The position numbers and the translations under genes were made by a program. From the NCBI RefSeq assembly GCF_947179165.1, contig NC_077239.1, forward strand, positions 22,103,134 to 22,167,133: a stretch of 64,000 bases of DNA, written 5' to 3'. Origin of the DNA: Solanum dulcamara. Taxonomy: Eukaryota > Streptophyta > Magnoliopsida > Solanales > Solanaceae. How positions within the stretch are numbered: position 1 is the stretch's first letter; every line of letters begins with the position of its first letter. The notes beneath the pieces were generated by a model that worked only from the letters and a program-made list of their open reading frames with translations, was not told where the DNA came from and did not search any database. This document shows positions 32,773 through 44,821 of this stretch, in pieces.

Positions 32773-35019
32773 TATAAGACCCTAAAAGTTGAAAAGTTGG
32801 AACCAAGGAGAAATTTTTAATTTTTAGGACCGACCTCATGCTTATGAGTCACTCTATGACTCGTAGAGATTTTTATGACTTGTAAGAGTGACTCTTAGAG
32901 TGAGTCCCAAGAGTTTATCCAGGAAAAACCTCAGATGACACCCTACAACTCAACAAGATGAGTCATATGAGTGTCTACGATTCTTAAAAGGGAGTCATTT
33001 CAAAAGTTTAGAGACTTTCATTTGCAGGTTTTCATAACCCTGCAAGATGAGTCATGTTTACGACTCATAGGCCTTTAGACGAGTCGTAGACATGATTTAT
33101 AGGTAAAGATCAGAGACTCCAAATTTGGATCTTCTCAGACCTGCAGGACGAACCTTGTTGATGACTCGTGATCCTGAAGATGAGTCATAAACTCTACTAG
33201 TGCAGAAACTCTTGAGGCTTGATTTTTTAGGAATTTTCAGGGACCTGCACTACGACTCAAGTCTACGAATCGTAGACTTGGGGAAAGTCGTAGGAACCAA
33301 TTCATAGGGCCAAGTTAGAGTTTTTAAAGAAGGATATTTATGTTATTTCTCAAGTTAGATTCAATGAACCTAGACACAATTATGGCTAAGTTCAATCCTA
33401 TATCTACCCAATACTTTGAAATTCCCTCATTCTAAAATCACTCTTCAAAATTCTCCTAAGGCAAAGAACTCAATTCTCTCAAGGTTCCTCTCTAAATTTT
33501 AAGCTAGGGTTTCAGATTTCACAAATGTTTCTTCTTTAATTCTAAGTAAATTCAGCCAAAGTATGTGGGGATTGATCCATGGGTTTTTTTCACACATGGA
33601 GTCCTAAAGTTTTTTCAAGTTTCCTTCAATTTTTAATTGATTTATGAACCCTAATTTTGATAAATTACATTGGGTTGTTTTAATTTCATTTTTAATTATT
33701 ATCAATGATTAATCTATGCGTGTTTCTACATGAATTGCATGACTGTAAGTTGAATTATGAATGCACATGCATAAATCTATTTCAAGTATGATTATGAAGT
33801 TCAAAGATGATTTTCATGAATTGATAATGAGTTCAATAATGTTCAAAAGGAAGTTTTATGATTTAAGGTTGAGATTTATGATTTAATGATGAAAGTTATG
33901 ATGATGATCAATTATGATCAAAGAAAGTTATTATGGTGTGATAAGTACAATTCTCACACAATCATGTTTAAGATAGTGATAAGGACAATTCTCACCGAAG
34001 TTCTGGATTTCTATGAATCACTAAAGTTAAAGAGCTATTCCCAATATATATTTTATAAAGAGGGATTGATCGGCAGTTTCTATCCTTCCCTATAATATTT
34101 ATAATCTTGTTTTAATGGGTTTTATTAGGGTATTGACTAAGCACCGAAAGGAATTTTAGGTGGGGTTTGGTCCGGTAATGCAGTAGTTACCCAAGAGAAT
34201 CCTAGTAGCAACCTAAATTCCCTAACTATGTTGCCCGCGTAGGATTGCCTTGATGGCCTAGCTGGTGAATCCACATATAGCACAGTTGAGTTGAGTTGAG
34301 TACCATGATGGAGTATACCCTGCAAGGTAGCCTTTCTCTTCTCGATAAGGGTTTCATCGAATTCTATGTTATAGCTCGCATAGTCTTAAGATGTCGGTTA
34401 GTGGTCTTATCCCACACAAATTGAATGTTAAGCTATGAGTTTTATGATAACGTTTTATGACATGCATTGACTATGAGTTTTCATACATTTTCAAATGCTT
34501 TTAATCCTTACTCATGTTCATTATGATTGTTCATGCATCTTATAGCATATTGTTCACGTTCCTTTACTTGTTTATGCATATCTCACATACTTAGTACCTT
34601 GTATGTACTAACACATATGTTTCCTATATTGTCTCATAATGTAGGGGTGGACATCGATCATCCAATTCATGGCTAGAGTGTTTAGTTTTGTCCAAGAAGT
34701 TATGAGTCCTCATATCATCGAGGACATGAATTTATTTTCACATTGCTTCATTTACTTTCTTTTTTTGGGTGTTCTAGGATTATGTCCTAAGTCCCCATCA
34801 AATACTAGACTAGAGGCACATTTAGACGCTATGTGATGTAGTCTGATTGGACATCAACTAAGTTTTCTATCCCTTAGACCCATTCTCTTGATTTTTCACT
34901 TTTGCTGAATTGCTATGTTCTTTACCTTATGAATGCAATGTATGCTAAGATGGCTTGGTTGGGATCCCTCGTAATCCCATCCACAGTGTCATGGCTTGGT
35001 CCTAGTTTGGATTGTGATA
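32773..35019 (+). repeat. 5' LTR of element C (2247 bp)
   Basis: It starts TATAAGACCC (TG changed to TA, as in its 3' LTR) and ends GATTGTGATA before the primer-binding site. The motif array with GACTCGTA/TACGAGTC variants is at 32840-33300, and the transcribed part follows a TATA-like TATATCTAC near 33393. It includes about 180 bp (about 33840-34020) that the 3' LTR lacks. Confidence 0.88.
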
Positions 35020-35022
35020 ACT

Positions 35023-35034
35023 TGGTATCAGAAC
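35023..35034 (+). other. Primer-binding site of element C
   Basis: TGGTATCAGAAC lies three bases after the LTR end. It matches the initiator tRNA-Met complement with one change. Confidence 0.82.
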
Positions 35035-35234
35035 ATAAGGTTTAGAAGAGTCCTAGGGAGTCTAATATGATGCATTGAGTAGAGTCTTGTTCATTAGTGT
35101 GAAGTGCGCTACATCCATGAATAGAAGGCTACGAAACTTCTTAGGAAAATCTCACTTCTTTCACGAGCTATGTCATACAGTAGCGTGGTATCTAAGTCTT
35201 TTCCTCTAACACTTGTTCTTGTAATTTTCAGAAA

Positions 35235-35880
35235 ATGCCTCTATGAAGATACCCACTAAAAGGAATATGGTTGTAGAGGAGCAGCAAGCTCCAAATGATC
35301 CTTTGAATGATCAAGTCTCTAATGTCAAGTTCCGTGTGGCAGTTGTGTTTGCTTTTAAAATTTGGAGACACTAACTTTATTGGGTCCATGTAGATATGTT
35401 CACCAACCATAAGAGTTTACAATATGTGTTTAAGCAAAAGGACTTGAACCTTCGACAAATGAGTTGACTTTAATTGTTGAAAGGCTATGATATGAGTGTG
35501 TTGTACCATACTGGAAAAGCTAATATGGTTGCAGATACATTAAGTCGATTGTCCATAGGTAGTGTTGCACATGTTGACAAAGGTAAGAAAGAATTAGTTA
35601 AGGATGCTCATAGATTGACACATTTAGGTGTGTGTTTGGTTGATTCTAATGATGGAGGTGTTCTTATGTATAATAGTTTAGAATATTTTGTGGAGGATAT
35701 TAAGGCCAAACGAGATAATAATCCAGTGTTAGTTGAATTAAAGAAGTCGGTTGCCGAAAAAGACATTGAGGCTTTCTCCCAAGGGGGAGATGATGTGCTC
35801 CGTTATCATGGTCGGTTGTGTGTTCCTAAGGTTGATGGCTTAAGAGAGTTGATATTGAAAGAGGCCCATAACTCTTAATA
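35235..35880 (+). pseudogene. Gag N-terminus fused by deletion to RNase H (element C)
   Basis: The ATG at 35235 matches the Gag start of element B (MPL...; then, after a frameshift, EEQQAPNDPLNDQVSNVKFR). Near 35335 the sequence jumps directly into RNase H ([33 protein letters not shown]), skipping the rest of Gag, the protease, all of RT and the RNase H N-terminus, about 2.7 kb by comparison with B. The rest, open from 35474, is the RNase H end and integrase linker ([64 protein letters not shown]), closed by a stop at 35876-35878. Stops flank the junction, so no fusion protein would be made. Confidence 0.85.
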
Positions 35881-37014
35881 TTCAATTCATCTGGGTTCCA
35901 CCAAGATGTATCATGATTTGAGGAAAGTGTATTGGTGGAATGACATAAAGAAGGACATAGCAGAGTTTATGGCTAAGTGTCCAAATTGTCAATACGTTAA
36001 AGTGGAACATCAAAGACCGATATGTCTAGACCAATTTATTAAAATTAATACTTGGAAGTAGAAAGATGTGAATATGGAATTTATAATGGGTTTGCCTTGT
36101 ACTAAGAAGTAATCTGGTTCCATTTCATTATTGTAGATCAGATGACTAAGTTGACTCATTTTTTATCGGTTAAGATTTTTTATGGCACCGAAGACTATGC
36201 TAATTTGTATGTTCGTGATTGGTAAGACTTCATGATGTTCCCTTGTCCATTATATTGGACCGAGGTACTCAATTTACTTCGCACTTTTGGAATTCGCTTC
36301 ATTGATTTTAAAGGGAGTTGGGATGGGCATTTTCCATTAATCATATTTATCTACAATAATAGTTATCACTCTAGCATCTTAATGGCTCCTTTTAAAGCCT
36401 TGTATGGGAGAAGATGTAGGTCCCCAGTCGGATGGTTTGAAGAAGGTGAGATGGTCTTAATTGGTATAGATTTGGTGATAGATGCTATGGAAAAGGTGAG
36501 ACTCATAAGGGAGATATTGAAGATGGCTCAAAATCATCAAAAGTCCTATTTCAATGTTAGGGAAAAAGACCTTGAATTTGAGGTAGATGATTGGGTCTAT
36601 TTGAAGGTTTCTATAATGAAGGGTATAATGCATTTTGGTGAGAATGGAAAACTAAGTCCAAGATATGTTGGACCTTATAAGATATTGAGGCGTATTGGAA
36701 AAGTAACTTATAAGTTAGATTTGCCGTTTGAGTAGGCTAAGGCTCATCCAGTGTTTCATGTATCTATGTTGAGAAAGTTTGTGGGTGATTTGAATTCTAT
36801 TGTATCATTGGAAGATGTGAATGTCAAAGAGAAATTAACTTATGGGGGGGTTCCGGTGGAAATCTTAGACCGGCAAGTTAAGAGGCTAAGAAACAAAGAA
36901 GTTGTGTTCATCAAAGTATTATGGAGGAATCAACAAGTAGAAAGTGATACATGGGAGGAGTAGGGGCATATGATGAAACGATAACCATACCTCTTCCCCT
37001 ATACTCAAGACTAA
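35881..37014 (+). pseudogene. Integrase and chromodomain of element C
   Basis: The zinc-binding end reads SIHLGSTKMYHDLRKVYWW and CPNCQYVKVEHQRP (35880-36030). The first half of the core is frameshifted (VNMEFIMGLP, then IVDQMTK). A deletion of about 100 bp removes the FHPQT...QAERT region holding the catalytic Glu: the frame jumps from a short EVLNLLRTFGI stretch to IDFKGSWDGHFPL (36232-36735). The C-terminal domain (FEVDDWVYLKVSIMKGI, GKLSPRYVGPYKIL) and chromodomain (36751-36963; GGVPVEILDRQVKRLRN, VLWRNQQVESDTWEE) follow. Stops interrupt at 36733 and 36961. The family end is a TAA at 37012-37014. Confidence 0.85.
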
Positions 37015-37248
37015 AGTAGTAAGTTGTTCTTATTCAAGTTAATTGAACTCTTACGTATTCAGTTTCTCCTATGTCATTCATATGCATGTATGTTCATGAA
37101 AGTTGACTTTTCAAGCCATGTTTTATGTTGAATTGAAATTTTCATATCCTATGCATTTTACGATGTCATCATGTTCATTTTGGGTTGCTAAGTCTTCTTT
37201 TCGTGTCTTTCCTATAATAAGTTAATCTCATTCTAGGATGAATGTTTT

Positions 37249-37262
37249 CAAGGGGGAGATAT
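37249..37262 (+). other. Polypurine tract of element C
   Basis: CAAGGGGGAGATAT directly precedes the 3' LTR. Confidence 0.85.
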
Positions 37263-39269
37263 TATAAGACCCTAAAAGTCAAAAAGTTGGAACAAAGGAG
37301 AAACTTTCAATTTTTGGGACTGACCTCATGTTTACGAGTCACTCTACGACTCATAGATATTTCTATGACTTGTAAGAGTGATTCCCAAGATTTTACCCCG
37401 GACAAACCTAAGATGACACCCTATGAATCAATAGGATGAGTCGTAGGAGTGTCTACAATTCATAAAAGGGAGTTTTTTCAAAAGTTCAGAGACCTCCATT
37501 TACAGGTTTTCATAACCCTACAGGACGAGTAACATTTACAACTCGTAGTCCTTTAGAAAATTGATAGACACAACTCATAAGTGAATATCAGAGACTCCAA
37601 ATTTGGGTATTCTCAGACATGTAGGATGAGTCTTGTTGACGACTCGTGATCCTAAAGATGAGTCATAAACTCAACTCGTGCAGAAACTCCTGAAGCTTAA
37701 TTTTTCAGGAATTCTTAGAGACCTATACTACGACTTAAGTCTACGAATCGTAGACTTGGGGATGAGTCATCGCAACCAATTCATAGGGTCACATCTGAGT
37801 TTTTAATGAAGGGTATTTGTATCATTTTACAAGTTTGATTCAATGAACCTAGACACAATTGTGGCTAAGTTCAATCCTATATCTACCCAATCCTTTGAAA
37901 TTCCCTCATTCTAAAATCACTCTTCAAAATTCTCCTAAGGAAATTAACTCAATTCTCTCAAGGTTCCTCTCCAAGTTTTAGGCTAGTGATTCAGATTTCA
38001 CCAAGGTTTCTTCTTCAATTCATAGTAAATTCAATCAAGGTATATGGGGATTGATCAATGAGTTCCTTTCACCCATGGAGTCCAAAAGTTTTCTCAAGTT
38101 TTCTTCAATTTTTAATTGATTTATGAATCCTAATTTTGATGAATTGCATTGGGCTATTTTAATTTTATTTTAAATTATTATCAATGATTATTCTAAGGAT
38201 GTTTCTACATGAATTGCATGATTGTAGGTTGAATTATGAATGCCAATGCATAAAGAAATTTCAAGTATGATTATGAAGATCAACGATGATTTTCATGAAT
38301 TGATAATGAGTTCAATGATTTTCATGAATTATGAAATTCCTAATATGGTTTATAAAGATGGATTGATAGGTAGTTAATATTCTTTCCTATAATGTTTATG
38401 ATCATAGTTTAATGAGTTCCGTTGGGATAATGACTAAGCATTAAGAAGAATTTTAGGTGGGGTTCTGTCCGATTATGCAGTTAGTTACCCAAGGAAGTCC
38501 TATTAGCAACCTAAAGTCCCTAACTACATTTCCCGGATAGGATTTCCTTCATGGCCTAATGAGTGGATCCACATATAGCACAATTGAGTTGAGTTGAGGA
38601 CCATGCCATAGTATACCCTGGCAAGGTAGCCTCTCCGTTCTCGATAATGGATTTATTAGATACCATGTTATAACTCGCATGGTATTAAGATGTCGGTTAA
38701 TAGTCTTATCCCACAGAAGTTGAATGTTAAGCTATGAGTTTTACAATGAAGTTTTATTATATGCATTGACCGTCAATTTTTATACATTTTCAAATGCCTT
38801 TAATCCTTACTCATGTTCATTACAATTGGTCATGCATATTATGGCACATTTTCACATTCATTTACTTATTCGTACATATCTTACATACTTAGTACCTTCT
38901 ATGTACTAACACATATTTTGCCTATATTTTTCATAATGTAGGGGTGGACGTTAATCATCCAATTCATGGCTAGACTGCTTAGTTTTCTCCAAGAAGTTGG
39001 TGATTTCTCATATCATCAAGGACATGAATTTCTTTTCACATTGTTTCATTGACTCTCTTCTATTGTTTTGGGTGATCTAGGAGCTAGTACTATACCCCCA
39101 TCAAAGACTAGACTAGAGGTGTGTTTAGATGCTATGTGATGTAGTCTGGTTGGAAATCAATTGAGTTTTCCATACCTTAGACCCATTCCCTTGAGTTTTC
39201 ACTTCCACTTAATTGCTATTTTCTTTACCTTATGAATGCAATGTATGCTAAGATGGCTTGGTTGGGATC
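37263..39269 (+). repeat. 3' LTR of element C, first part (interrupted by element D)
   Basis: It starts TATAAGACCCTAAAAG and is collinear with 32773-34966 apart from small indels and one deletion of about 180 bp. It is broken after GGTTGGGATC at 39269 by element D and resumes after it, at 44769. Confidence 0.9.
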
Positions 39270-40782
39270 TATTAGACCCCTAAGTTTGGGCTTGGGTATG
39301 GAGGCAAAGGCAGGGCCAAGGGCTTGTACATTGCCCCTTGATACTGGCCTATGTGGGTGAGACAAGTAATGTGCGGAGGTGCATGCCAATGGCATGGTGT
39401 GCAGCCAAGTCAAGACACTTGTATGATGGCAAGCAGCTTGACGGATGTCAGTGGTGCGATTTAGGCGCAGGGAATCAGATGTAGGCATGTGCGGGCAAGG
39501 CACATGGTAGAAGGCAAAGGAATATGTGGGCTAGGCACATGGAAACAGGCAAGGGCATGCGTGCACTAGATATATGGCACCAAGCAGACATGCACGAGGC
39601 GCATGGCAACCGGCAAGGACATGTGAGAGATAGGAACATGGCACCAAGTGGACAAGCAGACATGCGTGCGCTAGGCGCATGGCAGCAGGCATAGGCATGC
39701 GTGGGCTAGGCATACGGCACCAAGCAGACATGCACGAGGCGTATGGTACCAAGCGAGTGCATATGTGAGATAGCAACATGGAACCAAGCAAACATGCGCA
39801 AGTCAAGAGCATGGCATGAGGCACAAGCATGTACGAGTTAGGCGCATGGAACAAGGCAGACAGGCGCATGGCATCAGGTGGGCATGTGTGAGATAAGCAC
39901 ATGGCACCAGGCAGGCATGCGTGTAGGTAAGGGGTTGGCATTGGCAGACATGCGTGCAGGCATGTGCGTGCCAAGGCCAAAGTTGAGGGACATGGCAATG
40001 CAGTGGCATGGTATTGGTATGACAGTGCGGGCAAGGCATTGGCATGATACTGGTAAGTCAGTGTGGGTAAGGTATTAGCTTGACGCTGGCAAGACTGTGT
40101 GGGCAATGTAGTGGCATGGTGCTAGCACGATGATGGCATAGGCAAATGCGGCTAAGTGCTGAGGCGAAGCTTTAAAGGGAAATTCGGCCAAGGCCAAGGA
40201 ACTAAGCAAGTGCAAGGCATGCGAACGAGGCACGCGCGAGGCACATGCGATGGTTGGCAGTGTGCGAGGCACACTCACGGTAGTTGGCAGTTTCTGAGGA
40301 CTTCGCCCATGAACTCCAAAATTCATGGGCACATTTCCTAGCCTATTTCCCCATGTTCCCTTGTAAGTGCAGGCACATGACCATGCATATACCCACCCCC
40401 TTAGTGCTGTAATCCCCTTGGCAACTTGTATATATAGGCCTATAGAATGGCTAAGGCAAAGTATCAAGAGTGTTCATGTGAGTAAGAGTGTTCTTGGGCG
40501 AGAAGAACATTTGTGAGCCTTGTTTTCGAAGAAGTGGAAACAAGTCTTGTGAGCCTTTCCATATACACGAGATTCCTTTGTAAATCTAAGCGAGAGATTA
40601 ATAAAGTTTGGGCAAGGTTGTTCGTAATGCTGCGTGTCTTTTAATTATATTGTTTGTGTGTTTGATATTTATATGTCTAAGTGTCAAACGTATTGGTAGG
40701 CTGAAGTTAGTGTGCGGCGCTGACTGCCATGCGTGGGTGTTTTGAGGTAGAAAATAGTGGGCTAAAAATCACCCCCGTAACA
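39270..40782 (+). repeat. 5' LTR of element D (1513 bp)
   Basis: It starts TATTAGACCCCTAAGT and ends CACCCCCGTAACA. A long GC-rich minisatellite (39490-40110) is built of units like GGCTAGGCACATGGCA and CAAGCAGACATGC. A TATA-like TATATATAGG is at 40428-40437, followed by the probable transcript start. The minus-strand frames of 191 and 130 codons are products of the minisatellite composition. Confidence 0.9.
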
Positions 40783-40784
40783 AC

Positions 40785-40796
40785 TGGTATTAGAGC
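40785..40796 (+). other. Primer-binding site of element D
   Basis: TGGTATTAGAGC begins two bases after the LTR. It matches the initiator tRNA-Met complement with one C-to-T change. Confidence 0.85.
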
Positions 40797-40801
40797 GAGA
40801 C

Positions 40802-41850
40802 ATGATTACTCTTCATGGTGCAGTGACTGATGGAGGTAATACGAAGGACAAAGTTGCTGCCCTTGAAAAATTCATGGGAATGGCTGAGAACGAAGATGAG
40901 ACGACGTTTATGGTGACTCGTGTTCAGGCTCTAGACACTAAACTTTCCAGGTTTCATGAAATCATGTCCATCAGGAAGACAGAATGGGAAAAATTCTGAA
41001 ATGGAGCCTTGTCTCAGATCGAGGATCTAAAAAAGGCTAGCGAAACCTTAAACTTGGAGGTGACAGTTTTGCGTAGGGTGATGGCTGCCAGTGCAACTAC
41101 AGACCATAGTGTGGAATACTCCAAATTCAGAATCCTCGAACATAAGACCTTTGAAGGTTCAAGATCTGCGAAGGAGTTAGAAAACTTTCTTTGGGATATG
41201 GAGAACTAATTCGTGGCTGCCCGTATTGCTGAGTCGGATAATGTGAACATCACCACAATGTATTTGTCGGGTGATTCCAAGCTTTAGTGGAGGACGAGGG
41301 ATACAGATGATGAGAGTGCTGGCCGGCCTAGGATTGATTCTTGGGCTAAACTGAAGAAAGAGATGCGTGACCAATTTCTTCCTAGCAACGCATCGTGGAT
41401 TGCTAGAGATCGGTTGAAAAGGTTGAGGCAATTGGGAATGATTCATGATTATATCAAGGAATACTCTTCCTTGATGCCGGACATAACTAATATGTCTGAG
41501 GAAGACAAGTTGCATAACTTCATTTCAGGGATGCAGGCATGGGCACAAAACGAGCTAAGGAGGCAGAATGTGAAGGACCTCTCTGGCGCAATTGTGGAAG
41601 CCGATTCGTTGGTTGATTTTTGCTCGTTGCAAGTTCCTTTTGAAAATACTACTTCTTCTAGATTAAAGAAAAAGGCTGAGAGAAGGGATTGGAGAAAGAA
41701 AGAGCAAAAAGAAGGCACTGACAAATGGGTAGCAGTTGAAGATGCTGAATGTTCGAGGAACAAAAATTCGGCTAGCGATAAGGGGTACTAGACTTGTGGA
41801 GGAAGTCACTTGGCCAGAAATTGCCTAAATCATGGACAAGTGAATGCCAT
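40802..41850 (+). pseudogene. Gag of element D
   Basis: The ATG at 40802 follows the primer-binding site by five bases. Three open stretches, separated by stops, form one Gag: 40802-40999 (coiled-coil-like N-terminus, VAALEKFMGMAENEDE), 41009-41209 (QIEDLKKASETLNLEV, then KTFEGSRSAKELENFLWDME) and 41363-41791 (MRDQFLPSNASWIARDRL, YIKEYSSLMPDITNMSEEDK, FISGMQAWAQNELRRQNVKD). The bridge at 41210-41362 also reads as Gag (WWRTRD-like with a stop at TTTAG). The zinc knuckle after 41785 reads Y-stop-TCGGSHLARNC, so its first Cys is lost. The family is a chromovirus Gag; stops at 40997, 41207 and 41789 inactivate it. Confidence 0.85.
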
Positions 41851-43253
41851 GCTTGCAAGAGGTATGAAGGAAGAGGAGGAAGATGGAGTTGTGGATGCAT
41901 TGGCAAACCCCCTTGGTTTGCTCTTGAAGAAATAATCTTCATTAGTAGATGCAGTGGGGGCGAGTCGCCCACAAGCCCTTATTCTTTGCTATGTGGCACA
42001 AATAAATGAAGGTTGATGATGCACTTGACTTGCTGCAAAGTTCAAACTGGGTGATAGTTTGAACAAATGTGAAGGCTGTGAATCATGTGGCCCATTGGCA
42101 GAAGGAATGACATGTGATGGGCGAGATCAATGCTGGACCTTGGGCGGAGATACATAGGCTGTTGGTGATTCCATTAAAGGATTGGGTCAGGATCCTTGGA
42201 GTCAAATTCTTGCTAAGGAATTGCTATTTTTATGCATCACCTGGATGGCATGATGACTATGCAAGAGAACCTGGTTGGCTACATCAAAGTTGTTCTCCAT
42301 GCAGCGAGATAGAAAAACTGAGTAAGTATATGAACCCACTCATTTCTGCTATCACAGTGGAGAAAGGCTTGAGGGAAGGAGAAAAATACTTCCAGTGCTG
42401 CTTTGATGAGAGACATGTCGACCTTTTGAAAAGGTATGGTCTTTTTTGCGAGAATACCTACTCCATGTGGAGATGGAGAAGTGCGGGTTGGCATAAAGAT
42501 GTGCGGGTTAGCACTACAAGAAATTAAATTTCTTGGGGAATTTGGTGAGTAAGAACTAAGTGCGTGTTGTTCAAAGAAGGCGGCTGTCTTGACTATTTAT
42601 GAATAAAGACTATAGCTTGGGCGTTGTCTAAAAAAAATGATGGTGCGTTCAAGTGTTGAAGGAAGCCATTACCTCAGAACCCATGCTAAGGCTGCGAACA
42701 TTTGAATGACTGCATGCTGATTGTTTCAGGACAAGACTAGCACGAGGTGCTGCCAAGGCGCAAGGTCCAGAAACATGTGAAGAGTACGCTGACCGGCGGA
42801 GGAAGTCGCTGGAATTTTATGTTGGTGACAAGATGCTGTTGATTCCAAAGTATGCTGGATTGTGTGAAGTGGTCCAGAAAGTTGGAAAAATGCTTATGGG
42901 ATGAGACTGCCTGAGAGGTGGAAGCTGCGCCCAACTTTCCATGAAAAGAAAAATTACTGCAGGCTTATTGTGAGGATGCTGTGAATGATTCAGGGAGGAG
43001 CCAATCAAAGGGAGAACAAGCTGTAAGGTGTGCACAGTTGATGCTGAGATTGGGCAGATACTAGATCAAGTGTGTCAAGAAAAATAGGCAAGCAGAATTT
43101 CTATGTCAGTGGAAGAAGGAGCTAGAGGCTGACGCTACTTGGGATAAAACCAAGTCACCATGGCAGTCCAACGAGCAAGTGGAGGACTACCGAATATCAG
43201 CCTCGACGAGGACGTCGAGTTCAATAGGTGGGGGTGGTTTGTTAGACCCCTAA
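41851..43253 (+). pseudogene. Protease remnant, integrase tail and chromodomain of element D
   Basis: After Gag come an acidic linker (EEEEDGVVDALANPLGLL) and a retropepsin-like end (VKAVNHVAHWQ near 42070; VIPLKDWVRILGVKFLL near 42160). RT, RNase H and most integrase are missing; 42250-42720 holds only short degraded pieces. The integrase tail resumes near 42770 (CEEYADRRRKSLEFYVGDKMLL, LIPKYAG, VVQKVGK). The chromodomain is near 43085-43150 (AEFLCQWKKELEADATWDK). The last codons, SSIGGGGLLDP, run through the polypurine tract into the LTR and stop at TAA 43251-43253. Frameshifts separate all pieces. Confidence 0.8.
43226..43239 (+). other. Polypurine tract of element D (inside the coding frame)
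   Basis: AGGTGGGGGTGGTT directly precedes the 3' LTR start TGTTAGACCCC. It also encodes the Gly-rich C-terminus of the polyprotein. Confidence 0.8.
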
Positions 43254-44763
43254 GTTTGGGATTGGGCGTGGACGCAAAGGCAGGGCCAAGGGCTTGTACA
43301 TTGCCCCTTGACACTGGCCTATGTGGGTGAGACAAGAAATGTGCGGAGGTGCATGCCAATGGCATGGTAAGCAGCCAAGTTAAGATACTTATATGATGGC
43401 AAGCAACTTGACGGATGCCAGTGGTGCGAGTTAGGCACAGGGTATCAGATGCAGGCATGTGCGGTCTAGGCACATGGAAGCAGGCAAAGGCATGTGCGGG
43501 CTAGGCACATGGCAATAGGAAAGGGCATGCATGGGCTAGGCGCATGGCACCAAGCAGACATGCGCGAGGCGCATGGCAATGGTAAGGGCATGTGCGAGAT
43601 AAGCACAAGGCACCAAGCGGACAAGAAAACATGTGTGGGCTAGGCGCATGGTAGCAGACAAGGGCATGCGTGGGCTAGGCACATGGCACAAAGCATACAT
43701 GCACGAGGTGCATGGCACCAGGCGAAGGCATATGCGAGATAGGCATATGGCACCAAGAAAACATGTGCGAGTCAGGCACATAGCATTAGGCACAAACATG
43801 CGCGAGTTAGGCCCATGGCACAAGTTGGACAGGCGCATGGCATCAGGCGGGCATTTGCGAGATAGGCATATGGCACCGGGCGGGCATACGTGCAGGCAAG
43901 GGGTTGGCATTGGCAGACATGCGTGCAGGCATGGGCGTTCCAAGACTAAGGCTGAGGGACATAGCAATGTAGTGGCATGGTGTTGGCATGACAGTGCGGG
44001 CAAGGCATTGGCATGATGTTGGCAAGTCAGTGTGGGAAAGGCATTGGCTTGACGCTGGAAAGACTGTGCGGGCAAGGTAGTGGGATGGTGCTGGCACGAT
44101 GATGGCAAGGTGATGGCATGGGCAAATGCGGCTAAGTGCTGAGGCAAAGTTGTGAAGGGAAATTCAGCCAAGGACAAGGAACCAGGGAAATGCAAGGTAT
44201 ACGAGCGAGGCACGCGCAAGTCACATGCGACGGTTGGCAGTATGCGAGGCACACGCGCGGCAGTTGGCAGTTTCTGAGGACTTCACCCATGAACTCCGAA
44301 ATTTATGGGCATGTTTCCGAGCTTGTTTCCCCATGTTCCCTTGTAAGTGCAGGCACATGACGATGCACGTCCCCACCCCCTTAGTATTGTAATCCCCTTG
44401 GCAACTTGTATATATAGGACTATAGAATGGCTAAGGCAAAGTAGCAAGAGTGTTCATATTAGTAAGAGTGTTCTTGGGTGAGAAGAACATTTGTGAGACC
44501 TTGTTTCCGAGGAAGTGGAAACAAGTCTTGTGAGCCTTTCCATATACATGAGAGTCCTTTGTAAATCTGAGCGAGAGATTAATAAAGGTTGGGCAAGGTT
44601 GTCTGTAACGCTGCGTGTCTTTTAATTATATTGTTTGTGTGTTTGATATTTATACGTCTAAGGGTCAAACGTGTTGGTAGGCTGAAGTCGGTGTGCGACG
44701 CTGAGTGCCGTGCGTGGGTGTTTTGAGGTGGAAAAAAGTGGTCTAAAAATCACCCCCATAACA
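43240..44763 (+). repeat. 3' LTR of element D (1524 bp)
   Basis: It starts TGTTAGACCCC and ends CACCCCCATAACA, giving canonical TG...CA. It is collinear with 39270-40782, including the GC-rich minisatellite (43470-44110). The 238-codon minus-strand frame at 43536-44252 is created by the minisatellite and differs in frame and breaks from the equivalent in the 5' LTR. Confidence 0.9.
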
Positions 44764-44821
44764 GGATCCCTCTTAATCCTGATCGCCATGTCACATCTTG
44801 ACCCTAGTTTGGGTCATCACA
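44764..44821 (+). repeat. 3' LTR of element C, last 53 bases (plus GGATC target copy)
   Basis: After the duplicated GGATC the sequence CCTCTTAATCCTGATCGCC...TTTGGGTCATCACA matches the end of C's 5' LTR (34967-35019). It is followed by C's target copy TATTC. Confidence 0.9.

Larger units (their letters stand above)
39270..44763 (+). mobile_element. Element D: chromovirus nested in element C, TSD GGATC
   Basis: GGATC precedes 39270 (39265-39269) and follows 44763 (44764-44768). The LTRs are 1513 and 1524 bp; the internal region is only about 2.46 kb. It keeps a primer-binding site, gag, a piece of protease, the integrase tail, a chromodomain and a polypurine tract; RT, RNase H and most integrase are deleted. 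Its LTRs are GC-rich and unlike every other LTR here, so it is a separate lineage from A, B, C, E, F, G. About 8-9% of sites differ between the first 240 bases of its LTRs by eye. Confidence 0.93.
32773..44821 (+). mobile_element. Element C: chromovirus with both LTRs and TSD TATTC, carrying nested element D
   Basis: TATTC occurs directly before 32773 (32768-32772) and directly after 44821 (44822-44826). The element has a 5' LTR (32773-35019), primer-binding site, a shortened internal region (35020-37262), polypurine tract and a 3' LTR (37263-39269 plus the last 53 bases after D, 44769-44821). Without D and its target copy it is about 6.55 kb. Roughly 8% of sites differ between its LTRs in the 215 bases I compared by eye. 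The internal region lost most of gag, all protease and RT. Confidence 0.92.

Noticed and set aside
39531..40106. 191-codon minus-strand frame in the 5' LTR of element D
   Set aside because: Product of the GC-rich minisatellite; the matching region of the other LTR (43536-44252) is open in a different extent and frame.
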